From Carallia brachiata (taxonomy: Eukaryota > Streptophyta > Magnoliopsida > Malpighiales > Rhizophoraceae): 64,000 nucleotides of DNA. Location: positions 10,126,603-10,190,602 of the forward strand of contig JADCRB010000016.1 in NCBI GenBank assembly GCA_021464245.1. Direction: 5' to 3'. The notes beneath the pieces are model-generated. The model saw only the letters and a list, made by a program, of their open reading frames with translations. It searched no databases and was not told where the DNA came from. Shown here one piece after another: positions 52,775 through 64,000 of this stretch. Within the stretch, counting starts at the first letter, position 1; each line of letters opens with the position of its first letter. The position numbers and the translations under genes are program-made.

Positions 52775-54887
52775 TTGCATTTATTAGTTGCAAAGACCAT
52801 TTGTGGCGTGAATAAAGAGGCTAAATCACTTATTTCATGCAAATAAGTGATTTTCTTTCATTTTAAAGGGCTTATTAACACAAATTGAACTAATTTAAGC
52901 ATAAATGCTTCAAAAACCTTTAATTACAATGCAAAAAACGCATTTCCAACACATTTTGGGGTGTAAATGCATTAATTTCCTCTAATAAGTGTGCAATTGA
53001 TCATGATTGCATTTATTAGTTGCAAAAGACCATTTGTGGCGTGAATAAAGAGGCTAAATCACTTAATTTCAGCAAATAAGTGATTTTCTTCATTTTAATG
53101 GCTTGTTTAACACAATTGAACTTAATTTAAGCATAAATGCTTGCAAAAACCTTTAATTTCAATGCAAAACGCATTTCCAACACATTTTGGGGTGTTAAGC
53201 ATTAAATTGCCTCTAATAAGTGTGCAATTGATCATGATTTGCATTATTAGTTGCAAAAACCATTTGTGGCGTGAATAAAGAGGCTAAATCACTTAATTTT
53301 CCGCAAATAAGTGATTTTCTTATTTTAATGGCTTTATTTAACACAAGTTGAACTAATTAAGCATAAATGCTTGAAAAAACCATAATTTCAATGCAAATCG
53401 CATTTCCAACACTTTTGAGGTGTTAAATACATTAAATTCCCACTAATAAGTGTGCAATTGGTCATGATTTGCATTATTAGTTGCATAAGAATTTGTGGCG
53501 TGAATAAAGAGGCTAAATCACTTAATTTCATGCAAATAGTTTCTTTCATTTCAATGGCTTATTTAACACCAAATTGAACTTAATAAAGTATAAATGCTCA
53601 CAAAAACCAATAATTTCAATGAAAAAAGCATTTCCAACATTTTTGGGTGTTAAATGCATCAAATTTCCTCTAATAAGTGTGCAATTGATCATGATTGCAT
53701 TTATTAGTTGCAAAGACCATTTGTGGTGTGAATAAAGAGGCTAAATCACTTAATTTCATGCAAATAAGTGATTTTCTTTCATTTAATGGCTTATTCAACA
53801 CAAATTGAACTTAATTTAAGCATAAATGCTTGAAAAAACCTATAATTTATGCAATCGCATTTCCAACACTTTTGGGTGTTAAATACTTCAATTCCCACTA
53901 ATAAGTGTGCAATTGGTCATGATTTGCGTTTATTAGTTGCATAAGACCTTTTGTGGCGTGAATAAAGAGGCTAAATCACTAATTAAGCAAATCAAGTGAT
54001 TTTCTTTCATTTCAATGGCTTATTTAACCCAAATTGAACTTAAATAAAGTTAAATGCTCACAAAACCAATAATTTCAATGAAAAAAGCATTTCCAACACA
54101 TTTTGGGGTTAATGCATCAATTTCCTCTAATAAGTGTGCAATTGATCATGATTTGCATTATTAGTTGCAAAAGACCATTTGTGGCGTGAATAAAGAGGCT
54201 AAATCACTTAATTTCACGCAAATAAGTGATTTTCTTTCATTTTAATGGCTTGTTAACACAAGTTGAACTTAATTTAAGCATAAATGCTTCAAAAACCTTT
54301 AATTTCAATGCAAACGCATTTCCAACACATTTTGGGGTGTTAAATGCATTAAATTTCCTTAATAAGTGTGCAATTGATCATGATTTACATTTATTAGTTG
54401 CAAAAGACCATTTGTGGCGTGAATAAAGAGGCTAAATCACTTAATTTTCACGCAAATAAGTGATTTTCTTACATTTTAATGGCTTGTTTAACACAAGTTT
54501 AACTTAATTTAAGCATAAATGCTTGAAAAAACCTATAATTTTCATGCAAATCGCATTTCCAACACCTTTTGAGGTGTTAAATAATTCAATCCCCACTAAT
54601 AAGTGTTCAATTGGTCATGATTTTCCGTTTATTAGTTGCATAAGACTTTGTGGCGTGAATAAAGAGGCTAAATCACTTAATTTCATGCAAATCAGTGATT
54701 TTCTTTCTTTCATTTCATGGCTTATTTAACACAAATTGAACTTAATAAGTATAAATGCTCACAAAAACCAATAATTTCAATGAAAAAAGCATTTCCAACA
54801 CATTTTGGGTGTTAAATGCATCAAATTTCCCTAATAAGTGTGCAATTGATCATGATTTGCATTTATTAGTTGCAAAAGACCATTTGT

Positions 54888-55209
54888 GGCGTGAATAAAG
54901 AGGCTAAATCACCTCATTTCATGCATGCAATAAGTGATTTTGTTTTCATTTAATAGCTTATTCAACACAAATTGAACTTAATTTAAGCATAAATGCTTGC
55001 AAAAACCTTTAATTCAAGCAAATAAGTGATTTTCTTTCATTTTAATGGCTTATTCAACACAAATTGAACTTAATTTAAGCATAAATGCTTGCAAAAACCT
55101 TTAATTTCAATGCAACACGCATTTGCAACACATTTTGGGGTGTTAAATGCATTAAATTTCCTCTAATAAGTGTGCAATTGATCATGATTTGCATTTATTA
55201 GTTGCAAAA
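54888..55209 (+). repeat. Extended B monomer with internal duplication, copy 1
   Basis: The distance to the next GACCATTTG anchor is 322 bp rather than 237. A segment from GCAATAAG (54927) to CCTTTAATTCAA is followed directly by a second version of itself from GCAAATAAG (55018). It covers hairpin 1, the pyrimidine tract, AACACAAATTGAAC and the AAGCAT/ATGCTT palindrome. The monomer therefore has two copies of hairpins 1 and 2. Confidence 0.86.
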
Positions 55210-57348
55210 GACCATTTGTTGGCGTGAATAAAGAGGCTAAATAACATCACTTAATTTCACGCAAATAAGTGATTTTCTTACATTTTAATGGCTTGTTTAA
55301 CACAAGTTGAACTTAATTTAAGCATAAATGCTTCCAAAAACCTTTAATTACAATGCAAAACGCATTTCCAACACATTTTGGGGTGCTAAATGCATTAAAT
55401 TTCTTCTAATAAGTGTGCAATTGATCATGATTTGCATTCATTAGTTGCAAAAGACCATTTGTGGCGTGAATACAGAGGCTAAATCACTTAATTTCACGCA
55501 AATAAGTGATTTTCTTACATTTTAATGGCTTGTTTAACACAAGTTGAACTTAATTTAAGCATAAATGCTTGCAAAAACCTTTAATTACAATGCAAAACGC
55601 ATTTCCAACACATTTTGGGGTGTTAAATGCATTAAATTGCCTTTAATAAGTGTGCAATTGATCATGATTTGCAGTTATTAGTTGCAAAAGACCATTTGTG
55701 GCGTGAATAAAGAGGCTAAATCACTTAATTTCACGCAAATAAGTGATTTTCTTACATTTTAATGGCTTGTTTAACACAAGTTTAACTTAATTTAAGCATA
55801 AATGCTTGAAAAAACCTATAATTTTCATGCAAATCGCATTTCCAACACATTTTGAGGTGTTAAATACATTCAATCCCCACTAATAAGTGTTCAATTGGTC
55901 ATGATTTCCGTTTATTAGTTGCATAAGAACTTTTGTGGCGTGAATAAAGAGGCTAAATCACTTAATTTCATGCAAATCAGTGATTTTCTTTCATTTCAAT
56001 GGCTTATTTAACACAAATTGAACTTATATAAAGTATAAATGCTCACAAAAACCAATAATTTCAATGAAAAAAGCATTTCCAACACATTTTTGGGTGTTAA
56101 ATGCATCAAATTTCCTCTAATAAGTGTGCAATTGATCATGATTTGCATTTATTAGTTGCAAAAGACCATTTGTGGTGTGAATAAAGAGGCTAAATCACCT
56201 CATTTCATGCAAATAAGTGATTTTGTTTCATTTTAATAGCTTATTCAACACAGATTGAACTTAATTTAAGCATAAATGCTTGCAAAAACGTATAATTTTA
56301 ATGCAAATCGCATTTCCAACACTTTTTGAGGTGTTAAATACTGTCAATTCCCACTAATAAGTGTGCAATTGGTCATGATTTGCGTTTATTTGTTGCATAA
56401 GACCTTTTGTGGCGTGAATAAAGAGACTAAATCACTTAATTTCAAGCAAATCAGTGATTTTCTTTCATTTCAATGGCTTATTTAACCCAAATTGAACTTA
56501 AATAAAGTATAAATGCTCACAAAAACCAATAATTTCAATGAAAAAGGCATTTCCAACACATTTTGGTGTGTTAAATGCATCAAATTTCCTCTAATAAAGG
56601 TGCAATTGATCATGATTTGCATTTATTAGTTGCAAAAGACCATTTGTGGCGTGAATAAAGAGGCTAAATCACTTAATTTCACGCAAATAAGTGATTTTCT
56701 TACATTTTAATGGCTTGTTTAACACAAGTTGAACTTAATTTAAGCATAAATGCTTGCAAAAACCTTTAATTACAACGCAAAACGCATTTCCAACACATTT
56801 TGGGGTGTTAAATGCATTAAATTGCCTTTAATAAGTGTGCAATTGATCATGATTTACATTTATTAGTTGCAAAAGACCATTTGTGGCGTGAATAAAGAGG
56901 CTAAATCACTTAATTTCACGCAAATAAGTGATTTTCTTACATTTTAATGGCTTGTTTAACACAAGTTTAACTTAATTTAAGCATAAATGCTTGAAAAAAC
57001 CTATAATTTTCATGCAAATCGCATTTCCAACACCTTTTGAGGTGTTAAATACATTCAATCCCCACTAATAATTGTTCAATTGGTCATGATTTCCGTTTAT
57101 TAGTTGCATAAGAACTTTTGTGGCGTGAATAAAGAGGCTAAATCACTTAATTTCATGCAAATCAGTGATTTTCTTTCATTTCAATGGCTTATTTAACACA
57201 AATTGAACTTATATAAAGTATAAATGCTCACAAAAACCAATAATTTCAATGAAAAAAGCATTTCCAACACATTTTTGGGTGTTAAATGCATCAAATTTCC
57301 TCTAATAAGTGTGCAATTGATCATGATTTGCATTTATTAGTTGCAAAA

Positions 57349-57678
57349 GACCATTTGTGGCGTGAATAAAGAGGCTAAATCACCTCATTTCATGCAAATA
57401 AGTGATTTTGTTTCATTTTAATAGCTTATTCAACACAAATTGAACTTAATTTAAGCATAAATGCTTGCAAAAACCTTTAATTTCAAGCAAATAAGTGATT
57501 TTCTTTCATTTTAATGGCTTATTCAACACAAATTGAACTTAATTTAAGCATAAATGCTTGCAAAAACCTTTAATTTCAATGCAACACGCATTTGCAACAC
57601 ATTTTGGGGTGTTAAATGCATTAAATTTCCTCTAATAAGTGTGCAATTGATCATGATTTGCATTTATTAGTTGCAAAA
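57349..57678 (+). repeat. Extended B monomer with 93-bp internal duplication, copy 2
   Basis: GCAAATAAG occurs at 57394 and again at 57487, exactly 93 bp apart, and the duplicated part spans 57394-57486 and 57487-57579. The monomer is 330 bp. It is the same event as at 54888, copied with the 2.46-kb unit, and is the best marker of that unit. Confidence 0.9.
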
Positions 57679-58916
57679 GACCATTTGTGGCGTGAATAAA
57701 GAGGCTAAATCACTTAATTTCACGCAAATAAGTGATTTTCTTACATTTTAATGGCTTGTTTAACACAAGTTGAACTTAATTTAAGCATAAATGCTTCCAA
57801 AAACCTTTAATTACAATGCAAAACGCATTTCCAACACATTTTGGGGTGCTAAATGCATTAAATTTCTTCTAATAAGTGTGCAATTGATCATGATTTGCAT
57901 TCATTAGTTGCAAAAGACCATTTGTGGCGTGAATACAGAGGCTAAATCACTTAATTTCACGCAAATAAGTGATTTTCTTACATTTTAATGGCTTGTTTAA
58001 CACAAGTTGAACTTAATTTAAGCATAAATGCTTGCAAAAACCTTTAATTACAATGCAAAACGCATTTCCAACACATTTTGGGGTGTTAAATGCATTAAAT
58101 TGCCTTTAATAAGTGTGCAATTGATCATGATTTGCAGTTATTAGTTGCAAAAGACCATTTGTGGCGTGAATAAAGAGGCTAAATCACTTAATTTCACGCA
58201 AATAAGTGATTTTCTTACATTTTAATGGCTTGTTTAACACAAGTTTAACTTAATTTAAGCATAAATGCTTGAAAAAACCTATAATTTTCATGCAAATCGC
58301 ATTTCCAACACATTTTGAGGTGTTAAATACATTCAATCCCCACTAATAAGTGTTCAATTGGTCATGATTTCCGTTTATTAGTTGCATAAGAACTTTTGTG
58401 GCGTGAATAAAGAGGCTAAATCACTTAATTTCATGCAAATCAGTGATTTTCTTTCATTTCAATGGCTTATTTAACACAAATTGAACTTATATAAAGTATA
58501 AATGCTCACAAAAACCAATAATTTCAATGAAAAAAGCATTTCCAACACATTTTGGGTGTTAAATGCATCAAATTTCCTCTAATAAGTGTGCAATTGATCA
58601 TGATTTGCATTTATTAGTTGCAAAAGACCATTTGTGGTGTGAATAAAGAGGCTAAATCACCTCATTTCATGCAAATAAGTGATTTTGTTTCATTTTAATA
58701 GCTTATTCAACACAGATTGAACTTAATTTAAGCATAAATGCTTGCAAAAACGTATAATTTTAATGCAAATCGCATTTCCAACACTTTTTGAGGTGTTAAA
58801 TACTGTCAATTCCCACTAATAAGTGTGCAATTGGTCATGATTTGCGTTTATTTGTTGCATAAGACCTTTTGTGGCGTGAATAAAGAGGCTAAATCACTTA
58901 ATTTCAAGCAAATCAG

Positions 58917-58917
58917 N
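58917..58917. other. Assembly gap, single N, unit phase broken
   Basis: The sequence passes from CAAATCAG to AGTTGCAAAAGACC. About 173 bp of consensus are missing, so the N is a join of unknown length. Confidence 0.85.
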
Positions 58918-61210
58918 AGTTGCAAAAGACCATTTGTGGCGTGAATATAGGCTAAAATCACTTAATTTCAGGCAAATAAGTGATTTTCTTTCATTTTAAT
59001 GGCTATTCAACACAAATTGAACTTAATTTAAGCATAAATGCTTGCAAAAACCTTTATTTCAATGGAAAACGCATTTTCCAACACTTTTGGGATGTTAATG
59101 CATTAAATTTCCTCTAATAAGTTGCAATTGATCATGATTGGCATTTATTAGTTGCAAAAGACCATTTGTGGCGTGAATAAAGAGGCTAAATCACTTAATT
59201 TCACGCAAATAAGTGATTTTCTTACATTTTAATGGCTTGTTTAACAAAGTTGAACTTAATTTAAGCATAAATGCTTGAAAAAACCTATAATTTTAATGCA
59301 AATCGCATTTCCAACACCTTTTGAGGTGTTAAATGCATTCAATTCCCACTAATAAGTGTGCAATTGGTCATGATTTGCGCTTATTAGTTGCATAAGACCT
59401 TTTGTGGCGTGAATAAAGAGGCTAAATCACTTAATTTCATGCAAATCAGTGATTTTCTTTCATTTCAATGGCTTATTTAACTCAAATTGAACTTAAATAA
59501 AGTATAAATGCTCACAAAAACCAATAATTTCAATGAAAAAGCATTTCCAACACATTTTGGGGTTAAATGCATCAAATTTCCTCTAATAAGTGTGCAATTG
59601 ATCATGATTTGCATTTATTAGTAGCAAAAGACCATTTGTGGCGTGAATAAAGAGGCTAAACCACATAATTTCAGGCAAATAAGTGATTTTCTTTCATTTT
59701 AATGGCTTATTGAACACAAATTGAACATAATTTAAGAATAAATGCTTGCAAAAACCTTTAATTTCAATGCAAAACGCATTTCCAACACATTTTGGGGTGT
59801 TAAATGCATTAAATTTCCTCTAATAAGTGTGCAATTGATCATGATTTGCATTTATTAGTAGCAAAAGACCATTTGTGGCGTGAATAAAGAGGCTAAAACA
59901 CTTAATTTCAAGCAAATAAGTGATTTTCTTTCATTTTAATGGCTTATTCAACACAAATTGAACTTAATTTAAGCATAAATGCTTGCAAAAACCTTTAATT
60001 TCAATGCAACACGCATTTCCAACACATTTTGGGTGTTAAATGCATTAAATTTCCTGAAATAAGTGTGCAATTGGCCATGATTTGCATTTATTAGTTGCAA
60101 AAGACCATTTGTGGCGTGAACAAAGAGGCTAAATCACTTAATTTCAGGCAAATAAGTGATTTTCTTTCATTTTAATGACTTATTCAACACAAATTGAACT
60201 TAATTTAAGAATAAATGCTTGCAAAAACCTTTAATTTCAATGCAAAACGCATTTCCAACACATTTTGGGGTGTTAAATGCATTAAATTGCCTCTAATAAG
60301 TGTGCAATTGATCATGATTTGCATTTATTAGTTGCAAAAGACCATTTGTGGCGTGAACAATGAGGCTAAATCACTTAATTTCACGCAAATAAGTGATTTT
60401 CTTACATTTTAATGGCTTGGTTAACACAAGTTGAACTTAATTTAAGTATAAATGCTTGAAAAAACCTATAATTTTCATGCAAATCGCATTTCCAACACCT
60501 TTTGAGGTGTTAAATACATTCAATTCCCACTAATAAGTGTGCAATTGGTCATGATTTGCGTTTATTAGTTGCATAAGACCTTTTGTGGCGTGAATAAAGA
60601 GGCTAAATCACTTAATTTCATGCAAATCAGTGATTTTCTTTCATTTCAATGGCTTATTTAACCCAAATTGAACTTAAATAAAGTATAAATGCTCACAAAA
60701 ACCAATAATTTCAATGAAAAAAGCATTTCCAACACATTTGGGGTGTTAAATGCATCAAATTTCCTCTAATAAGTGTGCAATTAATCATGATTTGCATTTC
60801 TTAGTTGCAAAAGACCATTTGTTGCGTGAATACAGAGGCTAAATCACTTCATTTCATGCAAATAAGTGATTTTCTTTCATTTTAATGGCTTATTCAACAC
60901 AAATTGAACTTAATTTAAGCATAAATGCTTGCAAAAACCTTTAATTTCAATGGAAAACGCATTTGCAACACATTTTGGGGTGTTAAATGCATTAAATTTC
61001 CTCTAATAAGTGTGCAATTGATCATGATTGGCATTTATTAGTTGGAAAAGACCATTTGTGGCGTGAATAAAGAGGCTAAATCACTTAATTTCACGCAAAT
61101 AAGTGATTTTCTTACATTTTAATGGCTTGTTTAACACAAGTTGAACTTAATTTAAGTATAAATGCTTGAAAAAACCTATAATTTTCATGCAAATCGCATT
61201 TCCAACACCT
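58918..61210 (+). repeat. B-type array segment between two gaps
   Basis: About ten B monomers, including the CAAATCAG/ATGCTCAC type near 59440 and 60630 and monomers with GTAGCAAAAGACC near 59620 and 59860. The order does not continue the 2.46-kb unit across the gap. Markers TTAATCATGATTTGC plus CATTTCTTAG (60781) and GTTGGAAAAGACC (61037) recur about 2.70 kb later, at 63478 and 63737. Nothing other than satellite was seen. Confidence 0.83.
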
Positions 61211-61214
61211 NNNN
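61211..61214. other. Assembly gap, four Ns, unit phase broken
   Basis: CCAACACCT is followed, after NNNN, by ATAAGTGATTTTC. About 125 bp of consensus lie between these points, so the gap is a join of unknown length. Confidence 0.85.
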
Positions 61215-64000
61215 ATAAGTGATTTTCTTCATTTTAATGGCTTGTTTAACACAATTAACTTAATTTAAGCATAAATGCTTGAAAAAACCTATAATTTCAA
61301 TGCAAATCGCATTTCCAATACCTTTTGGGGTGTTAAATACATTCAATTCCCACTAATAAGTGTGCAATTGGTCATGATTTGCATTTATTAGTTGCATAAG
61401 ACCTTTTGTGGCGTGAATAAAGAGGCTAAATCACTTAATTTCATGCAAATAAGTGATTTCTTTCATTTCAATGGCTTATTTAACCCAAATTGAACTTAAT
61501 AAATAAATGCTTCAAAAAACAATTTTCAATGAAAAAAGCATTTCCAACACATTTTGGGGTGTTAAATGCATCAAATTTCCTCTAATAAGTGTGCAATTGA
61601 TCATGATTTGCATTTATTAGTTGCAAAAGACCATTTGTGGCGTGAATAAAGAGGCTAAATCACTTAATTCATGCAAATAAGTGATTTTCTTTCATTTTAA
61701 TGGCTTATTCAACACAAATTGAACTTAATTTAAGCATAATGCTTGCAAAAACCTTTAATTTCAATGAAAACGCATTTCCAACACATTTTGGGGTGTTAAA
61801 TGCATTAAATTTCCTCTAATAAGTGTGCAATTGATCATGATTTGCATTTATTAGTTGCAAAAGACCATTTGTGGCGTGAATAAAGAGGCTAAATCACTTC
61901 ATTTCAGGCAAATAAGTGATTTTCTTTCATTTTAATGGCTTATTCAACACAAATTGAACTTAATTTAAGCATAAATGCTTGCAAAAACCTTTAATTTCAA
62001 TGGAAAACGCATTTCCAACACATTTTGGGGTGTTAAATGCATTAAATTTCCTCTAATAAGTGTGCAATTGATCATGATTTGCATTTATTAGTTGCAAAAG
62101 ACCATTTGTGGCGTGAATAAAGAGGCTAAATCACTTAATTTCAGCAAATAAGTGATTTTTTTCATTTTAATGGCTTATTCAACACAAATTGAACTTAATT
62201 TAAGCATAAATGCTTGCAAAAACCTTTAATTTCAATGGAAAACGCATTTCCAACACATTTTGGGTTTTAAATGCATTAAATTTCCTCTAATAAGTGTGCA
62301 ATTGATCATGATTGCATTTATTAGTTGCAAAAGACCATTTGTGGCGTGAATAAAGAGGCTAAATCACTTAATTTCAGCAAATAAGTGATTTTCTTTCATT
62401 TTAATGGCTTATTCAACACAAATTGAACTTAATTTAAGCATAAATGCTGTAAAAACCTTTAATTTCAATGGAAAACGCATTTCCAACACATTTTGGGTGT
62501 TAAATGCATTAAATTTCCTCTAATAAGTGTGTGCAATTGATCATGATTTGCATTTATTAGTAGCAAAAGACCATTTGTGGCGTGAATAAAGAGGAAATAA
62601 ATCACTTAATTTCAGCAAAAAGTGATTTTCTTTCATTTTAATGGTTATTATTCAACACAATTGAACTTAATTTAAGCATAAATGCTTGCAAAAACCTTTA
62701 ATTTCAATGGAAACGCATTTCCAACACTTTTGGGTGTTAAATGCATTAAATTTCCTCTAATAAGTGTGCAATTGATCATGATTTGCATTTTTTTAGCAAA
62801 AGACCATTTGTGTGCGTGAATAAAGAGGCTAAATCACTTAATTTCAGCAAATAAGTGATTTTCTTCATTTTAATGGCTTATTCAACACAAAATTGAACTT
62901 AATTTAAGCATAACTGCTTGCAAAAACCTTTAATTTCAATGCAACACGCATTTGCAACACATTTTTGGGGTGTTAAATGCATTAAATTTCCTCTAATAAG
63001 TGTGCAATTGATCATGATTTGCATTTATTAGTTGAAAAGACCATTTGTGGCGTGAATAAAGAGGCTAAATCACTTAATTTCACGCAATAAGTGATTTTCT
63101 TACTTTAATGACTTGTTTAACACAAGTTGAACTTAATTTAGCATAAATGCTTGAAAAAACCTATAATTTTAATGCAAATCGCATTTCCAACACCTTTTGA
63201 GGGTTGTTAAATACATTCAATTCCCACTAATAAGTGTGCAATTGGTCATGATTTGCGTTTATTAGTTGCATAAGACCTTTTGTGGCGTGAATAAAGAGGC
63301 TAAATCACTTCATTTCATGCAAATCAGTGATTTTCTTTCATTTCAATGGCTTATTTAACCCAAATGAACTTAAATAAAGTATAAATGCTCACAAAAACCA
63401 ATAATTTCAATGAAAAAAGCATTTCCAACACATTTTGGGGTGTTAAATGCATCAAATTTCCTCTAATAAGTGTGCAATTAATCATGATTTGCATTTCTTA
63501 GTTGCAAAAGACCATTTGTGGCGTGAATACAGAGGCTAAATCACTTCATTTCATGCAAATAAGTGATTTTCTTTCATTTTAATGGCTTATTCAACACAAA
63601 TTGAACTTAATTTAAGCATAAATGCTTGTAAAAACCTTTAATTTCAATGAAAAACGCATTTGCAACACATTTTGGGGTGTTAAATGCATTAAATTTCCTC
63701 TAATAAGTGTGCAATTGATCATGATTGGCATTTATTAGTTGGAAAAGACCATTTGTGGCGTGAATAAGAGGCTAAATAACTTAATTTCACGCATAAATGA
63801 TTTTCTTACATTTTAATGGCTTGTTTAACACAAGTTGAACTTAATTTAAGCATAAATGCTTGAAAAACCTATAATTTCGATTGCAAATCGCATTTCCAAC
63901 ACCTTTTGAGGTGTTAAATACATTCAATTCCCACTAATAAGTGTGCAATTGGTCCTGATTTACGTTTATTAGTTGCATAAGCCCTTTTGTGGCGTGCATA
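61215..64000 (+). repeat. B-type array segment to window end
   Basis: About 12 B monomers. The middle part, 61.9-62.8 kb, is a run of near-identical monomers. The last part (63.24-64.0 kb) repeats the order seen at 60.54-61.21 kb: GCATAAGACCTTTTGTGG with CAAATCAG, then TTAATCATG, then GTTGGAAAAGACC. The array runs off the end of the window, so its true limit is not visible. Confidence 0.85.
61860..62800 (+). repeat. Run of four near-identical B monomers
   Basis: Four successive monomers share the variant CAATGGAAAACGC (CAATGGAAACGC in the last), with TGGAA at 62001, 62236, 62469 and 62708. They also share GCTTATTCAACAC or a close form and TTAAATGCATTAAATTTCC. Differences between them are mostly one-base indels. 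This suggests local expansion of one monomer rather than of a multimer. The same variant occurs singly near 59063 and 60950. Confidence 0.82.

Larger units (their letters stand above)
52775..58916 (+). repeat. B-type array with a 10-monomer, 2.46-kb unit
   Basis: B monomers are told apart by GACCATTTGTGGCGTG, CACTTAATTTCA, TTGAACTTAATTT, CACATTTTGGGGTG and TTAAATGCATTAAATTTCC. A 10-monomer order repeats: the extended monomer begins at 54888 and 57349 (2461 apart), the ATTACAATG monomer with GGTGCTAAATGC at 55348 and 57811 (2463), and the ACTGTCAATTCCC monomer at 56341 and 58803 (2462). Nine 237-bp monomers plus one of 330 bp give 2463, which agrees. Part of an earlier copy is recognisable between about 53800 and 54888. 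The stretch 52775-55000 has many short deletions. Confidence 0.88.
1..64000 (+). repeat. AT-rich 237-bp satellite array, entire window
   Basis: Every part of the window is a head-to-tail copy of one monomer. Recurring anchors such as GACCTTTTGTGG, GTGAATAAAGAGGC, AAGTGATTTTCTTTCATTTT, CATTTCCAACACC and AATAAGTGTGCAATTGATCA come back in the same order every 230-237 bp from first to last base. Successive anchors at 1, 238, 475, 712, 949 and 1186 give a period of exactly 237. I saw no inverted monomer and no foreign insertion. Stop codons occur throughout all frames, so it is non-coding. Long homogeneous arrays of this kind are typical of eukaryotic centromeric or heterochromatic satellites. The chromosomal position and species are inference and cannot be read from the sequence. 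Confidence 0.97.

Noticed and set aside
54226..54426. Plus-strand open frame of 66 codons
   Set aside because: Satellite read-through in a deletion-rich B stretch; homologous monomers are closed.
54523..54729. Plus-strand open frame of 68 codons
   Set aside because: Same reason: it spans one B monomer with private indels and has no protein-like features.
1..64000. CRISPR array or other prokaryotic repeat system
   Set aside because: There are no short direct repeats separated by unique spacers. The entire 237-bp unit repeats without spacers, and no cas-like or other genes are present.
1..64000. CENP-B box, telomeric repeat or Pol III A/B boxes
   Set aside because: I looked for the CENP-B box core (TTCG...CGGG), TTAGGG-like or TTTAGGG-like runs and GGTTCGA-type B boxes and found none as a recurrent monomer feature.

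Overview
The whole 64-kb window is one uninterrupted tandem array of an AT-rich satellite. I find no gene, RNA gene, transposon, CRISPR array or unique sequence in it. The monomer is 237 bp: anchor-to-anchor distances are exactly 237 in the clean stretches (starts at 1, 238, 475, 712, 949, 1186) and about 230-236 where single-base deletions are common. My hand-derived consensus has 68 G+C in 237 positions (about 29%). There are roughly 270 monomers, all in the same head-to-tail orientation. This organisation, with nested higher-order repeats and N gaps, points to eukaryotic heterochromatin (centromeric, pericentromeric or subtelomeric). Most common variants are C/T or G/A switches at CpG sites, which suggests a genome with CpG methylation (plant, vertebrate or other). 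I cannot name the species or match the repeat to a named family.

Layout. A-type monomers fill 1-52677 and B-type monomers fill 52775-64000; a 97-N gap lies exactly at the switch. Within A: 1-3284 is two copies of a 7-monomer unit. 3285-8818 is an 8-monomer unit of about 1.87 kb. 8820-12358 is mixed. 12359-18640 is mostly near-consensus monomers. 18760-23560 is a 13-monomer (3.05 kb) duplication. 23560-28264 is mixed and includes an exact one-monomer duplication. 28265-36984 is built from a recurring trimer inside 14- and 11-monomer units. 33430-40300 and 40300-45510 are two versions of a 29-monomer block, the second shorter by seven monomers. 45510-49740 is another sub-variant mosaic, and 49985-52677 is a third copy of part of the large block. 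Within B, 52775-58916 carries a 10-monomer, 2.46-kb unit marked by one extended 330-bp monomer. 58918-64000 holds a further B arrangement with a run of near-identical monomers at 61.9-62.8 kb.

Each monomer contains several short inverted repeats (9-, 7-, 6- and 5-bp arms). The 9-bp one survives in both A and B. There is nothing here that works together as genes. What can be read is the array's history: local expansion, unequal exchange and block duplication. Four assembly gaps and patches of single-base deletions mean that fine length differences should be treated with caution.
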